This document shows, piece after piece, positions 58,380 through 64,000 of a stretch of 64,000 nucleotides of DNA. Under the pieces are notes generated by a model. The model was not told where the DNA came from and did no database searches. It saw nothing but the letters and a program-made list of their open reading frames with translations. This stretch comes from Actinokineospora xionganensis. GTDB taxonomy: Bacteria > Actinomycetota > Actinomycetes > Mycobacteriales > Pseudonocardiaceae. Made by a program: the position numbers and the translations under genes. Location: the NCBI RefSeq assembly GCF_014323725.1, contig NZ_JABVED010000015.1, positions 1 to 64,000 of the forward strand. Reading direction: 5' to 3'. Position 1 is the stretch's first letter, and each line of letters begins with the position of its first letter.

Positions 58380-59482
58380 GGCGGACCGAAGGCAAGCTCG
58401 CCGACGGCAGGCAGATCCTCTATTTCGACGATTCCACCGACGCGCCTGCGCGCACTGCTGTGGACCCGCGCGACCTCGCGCCCGCCGAGAACACCTCGCA
58501 GATCCGCCGCGATCCGCTCACCGGCGAGTGGGTCGCCCTCGCCGCGCACCGCCAGACCCGCACGTACAAGCCGCCCGCGGGCCTGTGTCCACTGTGTCCG
58601 TCCACTGACGGCAGGCCGACCGAGATCCCGGAACCGGGCTACGACGTGGTGGTCTTCGAGAACCGCTTCCCGTCGTTCGCGCAGCACGCGACGGCCGCCA
58701 CCGCGACGGGTCTCGTGCCCGCGGCGCCGGGGGTGGGCCGCTGCGAGGTGGTCTGCTTCACCGACGACCACTCGGTGTCCTTCGGCGCGCTGCCGGTCAG
58801 CCGGATCCGCACCGTCGTCGACGTCTGGGCCGACCGCACCGCCGCGCTGAGCAACCTCCCCGGCGTCGAGCAAGTGTTCCCGTTCGAGAACCGCGGCGAC
58901 GAGATCGGTGTGACGCTCAGCCACCCGCACGGGCAGGTCTACGGCTACCCGTTCGTCACCCCGCGCACCGCCCGGATGCTCGAGGTCGCCGCCGCCTACC
59001 AGGCCGAACACGGCCGCCCGGTGATGGGCGACGTCCTCGCCGCCGAGCGCGCCGAGGGCACCCGGGTGCTCGTCGACTCGGCCCACTGGACCGCCTTCGT
59101 GCCCGCCGCGGCGCGCTGGCCGGTCGAGGTGCACCTCGTCCCGCACCGCCAGGTCCCCGACCTGCCCGCGCTCACCGACGCCGAACGCGACGACTTCGCC
59201 GAGGTCTACCGGCGGGTGCTCGGCATGTTGGACGGCCTGTACGAACGTGAGCTTCCCTACATCGCGGCCTGGCACCAGGCGCCGGTCAACACCGGCCGCG
59301 ACCTGGCATGGCTCCATTTGCAGGTGTTCTCGATACTGCGAACGGCCGACCGGGTGAAGTATCTTGCCGGTTCGGAGTCCGCAATGGCGGTCTGGATCAA
59401 CGATGTGACCCCGGAAGACCTCGCTGTGAGGTTGTCGAGTTCACGGCCTTCGCACAGGACGGTCTCAGGCGCTTCTCAGTAG
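58376..59482 (+). CDS. galT: galactose-1-phosphate uridylyltransferase
   Basis: A 368-aa GalT. The active-site histidine triad reads SHPHGQVY, the N-terminal zinc pair is CPLCPS, and VVVFENRFPSF and VEVHLVPHRQ are family blocks. It transfers UMP between UDP-glucose and galactose-1-phosphate in the Leloir pathway. The GTG overlaps the deoR stop. No galK or galE lies in the window. Its last codons contain the MprA-type box that belongs to the next gene. Confidence 0.93.
   Translation: MRRTEGKLADGRQILYFDDSTDAPARTAVDPRDLAPAENTSQIRRDPLTGEWVALAAHRQTRTYKPPAGLCPLCPSTDGRPTEIPEPGYDVVVFENRFPSFAQHATAATATGLVPAAPGVGRCEVVCFTDDHSVSFGALPVSRIRTVVDVWADRTAALSNLPGVEQVFPFENRGDEIGVTLSHPHGQVYGYPFVTPRTARMLEVAAAYQAEHGRPVMGDVLAAERAEGTRVLVDSAHWTAFVPAAARWPVEVHLVPHRQVPDLPALTDAERDDFAEVYRRVLGMLDGLYERELPYIAAWHQAPVNTGRDLAWLHLQVFSILRTADRVKYLAGSESAMAVWINDVTPEDLAVRLSSSRPSHRTVSGASQ
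59463..59479 (+). promoter_or_regulatory. MprA-type box upstream of the pepD-like gene
   Basis: TCTCAG-GCGCT-TCTCAG, identical to the box before mprA except for one spacer base and with the same 11-nt period. It lies inside the 3' end of galT, 24 nt before the ATG of the protease gene. Confidence 0.65.
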
Positions 59483-59502
59483 ACTGGCGCAAGGTAGGTG
59501 AC

Positions 59503-61374
59503 ATGACGGACGACAGGCCCGAGGACACGCCCGGGGAACCGGGACTTCAGGTCAGCCCGTGGTCGGCGCAAGCCGCACGGGAGTCGGGGAACCCGGTGGA
59601 AAGGGTGCAGGGCCCGGACCATCAGGCGTTCGACCCCAGGGTGCGCGGGGTGCAGGGCCCCGCGCACCCAGGGGCGAACAACGCCGAGGGCATGACCGAC
59701 CAGCACAACTACGGCTCACGCGAGGTGCAGGGCCTCGCCGAGTCGGAAACCGGTGGCCGAGTGGCCGGGGAGCAGGGCCCCGGCCACTCGACCACCGTGG
59801 GGTACACCCGCGAGGACTACCTGGGCCGTCCGTCCGAGGGCTACACAGCCCCGAGTGGCTCCGCGAGCTCCGCCGATGCCGAGCCGACTTTCGAGCAACT
59901 CGCCGCCTATCCCGGCGTCCAGCCCGACGGTTCGGCGGCCGCCGCGCAGTCCGACAGCCCGGCACCCGCCGCTCAGTCCGGTGGTTCGGCCGCCACCTAC
60001 CCCGGCGCCCAGCCCGATAGTTCGGCGGCCGCCGCGCAGTCCGATGACCGGGCGCCCGCCTCTTCGCAGGCGGACTTGTGGTCGGCCGGTCCGGCGAGCG
60101 CGCACTCGGACGTGCCGGGTCACTCTGCCGCAGGACCGGACCAGCCGGGCTGCTCCGGCCGGGACCAGGTCCTCTACGGCACCGCGTTCACAGGTCACCA
60201 CAGCTATGCGGGGCAGCCGGTGGCCAATCCCTACGCCCCGCCCCAAACTCCGACCTCGCCGCCGCAGCGGATCGCCGCGGCCGAGCCCCCGCGCCGCAAG
60301 ACCGGGGGACTGGTCGCGGGCATGACCGTGCTCGCGCTCATCGTCGGCGGCGCCGCGGGTGCCGCCGGCGGGTATCTGGTCGCCGACTCGCGCTCGCCGG
60401 TGAGCTCGTCGAGCGCCCTGGACGCGCCGAAACCCGCGAAGCAGGCGTCGACGCCCGCGCCCGACGGCTCGGTCGAGGCGGTCGCGCAGAAGGTGCTGCC
60501 CAGCGTCGTGCAGTTGCAGGTGCGTGGCCGGTCCTCCGCGGGGGAGGGGTCCGGTTTCGTCATCAGCCAGGACGGCCTGATCGTCACCAACAACCACGTC
60601 GTGGAGGCCGCCGCCGACGACGGGCAGATCGTCGCGGTGTTCCAGGACGGGCGCACCGCCAAGGCGTCCATCGTCGGCCGCGACCCGTCGTCCGACCTGG
60701 CCGTCGTCCGCGCGGAGCGGATCTCAGGGTTGGCGGTGGTCGAACTCGGCAGTTCCGACGACCTGCGGGTCGGCCAGAGCGTGGTCGCGATCGGCTCACC
60801 GTTCGAGCTGTCCGGCACGGTCACCTCGGGCATCGTCAGCTCGCTGAACCGGCCCACCCGTGCGGGCGGCGAGGACGGCAGCCAGGCCACGGTCATGGAT
60901 GCCATCCAGACCGACGCTGCGATCAACCCGGGCAACTCCGGTGGCCCGCTGGTCAACATGCGCGGCCAGGTCGTCGGCATCAACTCGGCCATCTACAGCC
61001 CGCGCTCAGGCTCGGGCGCGGGCGGCTCGGTCGGCATCGGCTTCGCCATCCCGATCGACCAGGCCCGCCGCACCGCCGACGAGATCGTGAAGACCGGCAA
61101 AGCCACCCAGACCGTGCTGGGCGTCAGCGTCCGCGACAACAACGGCGGCGGCGCCCTGGTCTCCCAGGTCGTCCCCGGCGGCGCGGGGGAGAAGGCAGGC
61201 ATCAAGGCCGGTGACGTCATCACCAGGCTCGACGACCGCCGAATCGACACCTCGGACGCACTCGTCGCGGCGGTCCGCTCTCATGCGCCGGGGGACAAAG
61301 TCAAGCTGGTAATCGGCGACGGTGAGCGTACAGTCGAGGCGACGCTTGCGGGACAGCCAGTGGAAACCGAATAG
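59503..61374 (+). CDS. pepD: membrane-anchored HtrA/PepD-like serine protease with PDZ domain
   Basis: A 623-aa protein. The cytoplasmic N-terminus (about 265 residues) is long, Pro/Ala/Ser/Gln-rich and contains an internal duplication (two copies of AAAAQSD). A single membrane helix spans about 268-292. The extracytoplasmic trypsin-like domain has His365 (TNNHVVEAA), Asp398 (SSDLAVVR) and Ser479 (NPGNSGGPL), followed by one PDZ domain (about 530-615). It should degrade or refold damaged envelope proteins. It corresponds to mycobacterial PepD, which lies next to mprAB and is MprA-controlled; here deoR-galT is inserted between. Confidence 0.9.
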   Translation: MTDDRPEDTPGEPGLQVSPWSAQAARESGNPVERVQGPDHQAFDPRVRGVQGPAHPGANNAEGMTDQHNYGSREVQGLAESETGGRVAGEQGPGHSTTVGYTREDYLGRPSEGYTAPSGSASSADAEPTFEQLAAYPGVQPDGSAAAAQSDSPAPAAQSGGSAATYPGAQPDSSAAAAQSDDRAPASSQADLWSAGPASAHSDVPGHSAAGPDQPGCSGRDQVLYGTAFTGHHSYAGQPVANPYAPPQTPTSPPQRIAAAEPPRRKTGGLVAGMTVLALIVGGAAGAAGGYLVADSRSPVSSSSALDAPKPAKQASTPAPDGSVEAVAQKVLPSVVQLQVRGRSSAGEGSGFVISQDGLIVTNNHVVEAAADDGQIVAVFQDGRTAKASIVGRDPSSDLAVVRAERISGLAVVELGSSDDLRVGQSVVAIGSPFELSGTVTSGIVSSLNRPTRAGGEDGSQATVMDAIQTDAAINPGNSGGPLVNMRGQVVGINSAIYSPRSGSGAGGSVGIGFAIPIDQARRTADEIVKTGKATQTVLGVSVRDNNGGGALVSQVVPGGAGEKAGIKAGDVITRLDDRRIDTSDALVAAVRSHAPGDKVKLVIGDGERTVEATLAGQPVETE

Positions 61375-61640
61375 GACACTCCGGTCTGATTGCCCCCAGG
61401 CCGGACTGGGGCTCCGACAGGAGCCAATGCACAGGAGTCGCACGCGGACGGATAGCAACCCTCGCCCGCCCGCCTGCGGCTCCTGTCGCACGTTCGACTC
61501 CCCACGCTCGCGACGAGCCGAACAGCGCTGACCGACGCCCGAGTCTTACGGTCCGCTGACGATCCGGGGCGGATCCCTGCTCTCATGGTCCGTCTGGTTC
61601 ACGATGGACCGTGAACTCCCTGGTGAGAGGCGGAACCCCG
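61375..61640. promoter_or_regulatory. intergenic region with hairpin and candidate operator
   Basis: No gene seen. GGCTCC-gaca-GGAGCC (61410-61425) may end the pepD transcript. A perfect inverted repeat GTTCACG-atggac-CGTGAAC (61597-61616) lies 25 nt before the next response-regulator ATG and could be its operator. Confidence 0.5.
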
Positions 61641-62333
61641 ATGGAACCGACCGGCCGGGTGCTGGTCGTCGACGACGATCTCACCGTGTCCGACGTGGTG
61701 CGGCGCTACCTCGAGCGCGACGGGCACGACGTTGCGCTCGCCGACAACGGCGAGGACGCCCTGCGCTGGATCGCGGAGAACGAGCCCGATCTTGTCGTGC
61801 TCGACCTCATGCTGCCCGGCATCGACGGCTTGGAGGTGTGCAGGCGGCTGCGTGAGCACAGCGCCGTCCCCGTGGTCATGCTGACCGCTCTCGGCGAGGA
61901 GGAGAACCGCATCGCCGGGTTGCAGCTCGGCGCCGACGACTATGTGACGAAACCCTTCAGCCCCAAGGAACTCGCGCTACGGGTGACCTCGGTGCTGCGC
62001 CGGGCCAGGGCCGCCGCGCCGCCCCGGGCCAAGGACCTTGTCGACGGTGATCTCAAGCTGGACGCGGCCGCCCGCAAAGCCACAGTGGACGGTGCCGAGC
62101 TGGCGCTGACCACGCGCGAGTTCGACCTGCTCGAGTTCCTGATGAGCCACCAGGGGGAGGCCTTCACCCGCGAGCAGCTGCTGGACCGGGTCTGGGGCTG
62201 GAACTTCGGCGACCAGTCCACCGTCACCGTCCATGTGCGACGGCTGCGGGAGAAGATCGAGCGGACCCCGGCGAAGCCGACCCGCATCGTCACCGTGTGG
62301 GGCGTCGGCTACCGCTACGACGGGGAGCGCTGA
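61641..62333 (+). CDS. OmpR-type response regulator
   Basis: A 230-aa regulator with VVDDD, phosphoacceptor Asp55 ([12 protein letters not shown]), Lys in [14 protein letters not shown], and a winged helix ([39 protein letters not shown]). It pairs with the kinase that follows (TGATG overlap). ATG at 61641 gives the normal receiver start; a GTG ten codons upstream is possible. Targets are unknown; the dyad just upstream suggests autoregulation. Confidence 0.9.
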   Translation: MEPTGRVLVVDDDLTVSDVVRRYLERDGHDVALADNGEDALRWIAENEPDLVVLDLMLPGIDGLEVCRRLREHSAVPVVMLTALGEEENRIAGLQLGADDYVTKPFSPKELALRVTSVLRRARAAAPPRAKDLVDGDLKLDAAARKATVDGAELALTTREFDLLEFLMSHQGEAFTREQLLDRVWGWNFGDQSTVTVHVRRLREKIERTPAKPTRIVTVWGVGYRYDGER

Positions 62334-63385
62334 TGGTCGAATCCGGGGAGTCCCTCAGGGAACTGCTCCTGCACCTCTGGCACATCCTGCCCTTCGCGCT
62401 GCTGACCGTGCTGCCGGTCGTCCTGCTCGGCGCGCTGCTGCTTCGGGCGCTGCGCAACGGTTCGCTGTCCTCGGCGATGACCGTTCTCGTGCTGGTGCCG
62501 GTGGCGGCCGTCGTCGTCGGGGTGCTCGGCATCAGCGGGTTCATGTTCACCACGACCTTGACCACGATGCTGCTGATCTGTCTGCTGGTCACCCTGGTCA
62601 CCGTCCCCCTGGCGGTCCTGCTGGGCAGGCGCATCGCCCGGCGCAGTGTCTGGGAGCACGAGGCCCGCGAGCGCGAGCGCGCCGCCGAAGCCTCGCGCCG
62701 CGAACTGGTCGCCTGGATCAGCCACGACCTTCGCACGCCCCTAGCGGGAATCCGCGCCATGGCCGAGGCCCTCGCCGACGGCGTGGTCACCTCGCCCGAG
62801 GAGGTCTCGGGCTACGCCCACCGCATCGGCAGCGAGACCCGCCGGCTCTCCACCATGGTCGACGACCTGTTCGAGCTGTCCCGCATCACCGCGGGCGCCC
62901 TGCGGCTCACCATGTCCGCGGTCCCGCTGCGGGAAGTCATCAGCGACGCCCTGTCCGCGCAGACACCCGTCGCCGATCGCAAGCGCGTCCGGGTGCGGAC
63001 CAACGCCCAGGTGTGGCCGGTGGTGCTCGGCAGCGACCCGGAACTCGCCCGCATCGTCTACAACCTCGTATCCAACGCCATCCGGCACACGCCCCCGGAC
63101 GGCACGGTCGCGGTCCAGGTCGGGGTCGACGGCGGCGACGCGGTCCTGTCGGTGGACGACTCCTGCGGCGGCATCCCGGAGACCGAACTCAACCGCGTCT
63201 TCGATGTCGCCTTCCGCGGCACCAGCGCCCGCACACCGCGCCCGGACGAGCACGGGGGTGGGGGACTCGGCCTGGCCATCGCCAAGGGCTTGGTGGAGGC
63301 GCACCACGGCCGCATCGCCGCCCGCAACCACGGCCCCGGATGCCGCTTCGAGGTCCGGCTGCCGCTCGCGGCCGGGCACACCTGA
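62333..63385 (+). CDS. sensor histidine kinase
   Basis: A 350-aa kinase with three closely packed membrane helices (about 18-40, 48-70, 74-98) and almost no external loop, so it may sense within the membrane. A short linker leads to His131 ([17 protein letters not shown]) and an ATPase domain ([35 protein letters not shown]). It is coupled to the response regulator before it. This pair stands between pepD and the moaB-like gene, unlike the mycobacterial order. Confidence 0.9.
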   Translation: MVESGESLRELLLHLWHILPFALLTVLPVVLLGALLLRALRNGSLSSAMTVLVLVPVAAVVVGVLGISGFMFTTTLTTMLLICLLVTLVTVPLAVLLGRRIARRSVWEHEARERERAAEASRRELVAWISHDLRTPLAGIRAMAEALADGVVTSPEEVSGYAHRIGSETRRLSTMVDDLFELSRITAGALRLTMSAVPLREVISDALSAQTPVADRKRVRVRTNAQVWPVVLGSDPELARIVYNLVSNAIRHTPPDGTVAVQVGVDGGDAVLSVDDSCGGIPETELNRVFDVAFRGTSARTPRPDEHGGGGLGLAIAKGLVEAHHGRIAARNHGPGCRFEVRLPLAAGHT

Positions 63386-63449
63386 GAGGTCGGCAAGAAA
63401 CGGTCACCTTCGGGGGCCGGGATCGGTCGGGGCGGCTAGGTTGGTGGAC

Positions 63450-63950
63450 ATGGAACGCAGCGCGCAACGGCTCGGCAGGGCCCTCGTCGTCATCGTCGAC
63501 GATCGGGTGGCGCACAAGGAACATGAGGACACGGTCGGACCGCTGGTGACCGAGTTGCTCGAGGAAGCGGGCTTCATCGTCGACGGCATCGTCCCCGTCG
63601 AAGGCGAGACAGTCGCGATCCGCAACGCGCTCAACACCGCGGTGATCGGCGGCGCCGACCTCGTGGTGACCGTCGGCGGCACCGGGGTCTCGCCCCGCGA
63701 CGTCACCCCGGACGCCACGCAGGGCGTGCTCGACCGCCCGATCCCCGGCATCGCCGAGGCACTGCGTTCGTCCGGCCTGGCCGCGGGCGCGGTCGACGCC
63801 GGCATCTCGCGTGGCTTGGTGGGCGTCTCGGGCAGCACCCTGGTGGTCAACCTCGCCGGCTCACGCAGCGCGGTCCGAGACGGCATGGCAACCCTGTCGT
63901 CCCTGGTGCCCTACGTGATCGGCGAACTCTCCGGCCTCGACGGCAACTGA
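63450..63950 (+). CDS. MoaB/Mog family molybdenum cofactor biosynthesis protein
   Basis: A 166-aa MoCF-domain protein with the molybdopterin-binding pattern DLVVTVGGTGVSPRDVTPDA and a C-terminal VSGSTLVVNLAGSRSAVRDG. Members adenylylate molybdopterin or bind it. Its position after an mprAB-pepD set matches mycobacterial moaB2. TAGGTT 7 nt before the ATG suggests a leaderless message. No other molybdenum cofactor genes are in the window. Confidence 0.88.
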   Translation: MERSAQRLGRALVVIVDDRVAHKEHEDTVGPLVTELLEEAGFIVDGIVPVEGETVAIRNALNTAVIGGADLVVTVGGTGVSPRDVTPDATQGVLDRPIPGIAEALRSSGLAAGAVDAGISRGLVGVSGSTLVVNLAGSRSAVRDGMATLSSLVPYVIGELSGLDGN

Positions 63951-64000
63951 CAACCCCCGCACGAACGACAGCGAGTCCCCGATTCGGAAGACCCGAACAG

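Noticed and set aside
61430-61520. tRNA-like sequence (GTTCGACTC context) between pepD and the next response regulator
   Set aside because: No cloverleaf could be drawn: acceptor and anticodon stems do not pair.

Overview
The window is high-GC actinobacterial chromosome. GTG starts are common, genes are tightly coupled (ATGA, GTGA and TGATG overlaps), several starts look leaderless, and there is no transposase, phage gene or CRISPR array. An AftD-type arabinofuranosyltransferase, a mycothiol-dependent-isomerase-family protein, LAL-type LuxR regulation, an MprAB-PepD-MoaB2 set and Zur-type alternative ribosomal proteins together suggest Pseudonocardiales (Actinokineospora/Saccharothrix/Lentzea-like). 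That placement is inference, not a database result.

Layout. 0-10.5 kb (all minus) is a cell-envelope block: a giant AftD-like GT-C enzyme, a SAM methyltransferase, and two paralogous membrane-anchored substrate-binding/VWA proteins flanking a polytopic membrane protein. 10.5-14.6 kb holds a long-chain acyl-CoA synthetase, a GlxA-type AraC regulator and a divergent saccharopine-dehydrogenase-like reductase. 14.6-33.5 kb is dominated by exported proteases: two trypsin-like enzymes, an M14 carboxypeptidase and two subtilisins that all end in the same P/Homo B domain, plus a trypsin-like protease carrying five Ig-like repeats. Among them lie an aldehyde dehydrogenase/SDR pair, a decayed quinone oxidoreductase, a 963-aa LAL regulator and an HTH protein. 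33.6-35.9 kb is an operon of an ArsR-GNAT fusion, Vsr endonuclease and C5 cytosine methyltransferase. 36-41 kb has MDMPI-family, MarR, PadR, FadH-type dienoyl-CoA reductase, a small membrane protein and an XRE regulator. 41-44 kb is a less ordered stretch with degenerate tandem repeats, a small ORF, a secreted metalloprotease, a DUF4291 pseudogene and tRNA-Arg(CCT).

44-48.5 kb carries an ABC-2 exporter, an orphan NarL-type response regulator and a TPR-like/GGDEF protein. 48.6-51.3 kb is a divergent, probably Zur-controlled cluster of zinc-free ribosomal proteins (S18, S14, L33, L28 one way; a CobW-like protein, L31 and L32 the other). 51.3-54.6 kb contains a histidine phosphatase, an EthD protein, a 3-hydroxyacyl-CoA dehydrogenase, a frameshifted Eis-like acetyltransferase and a truncated secreted protein. 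54.7-64 kb has a TRIC-family channel, then mprA-mprB, deoR-galT, pepD/htrA, a second two-component pair and a MoaB/Mog protein.

The strongest themes are the P-domain protease set with its nearby LAL regulator and palindromic promoter sites, the envelope-stress module with two near-identical TCTCAG direct-repeat boxes, and the zinc-starvation ribosome-remodelling cluster. Two dispersed intergenic repeat families and a palindromic word recurring inside coding sequence are not explained by any gene.
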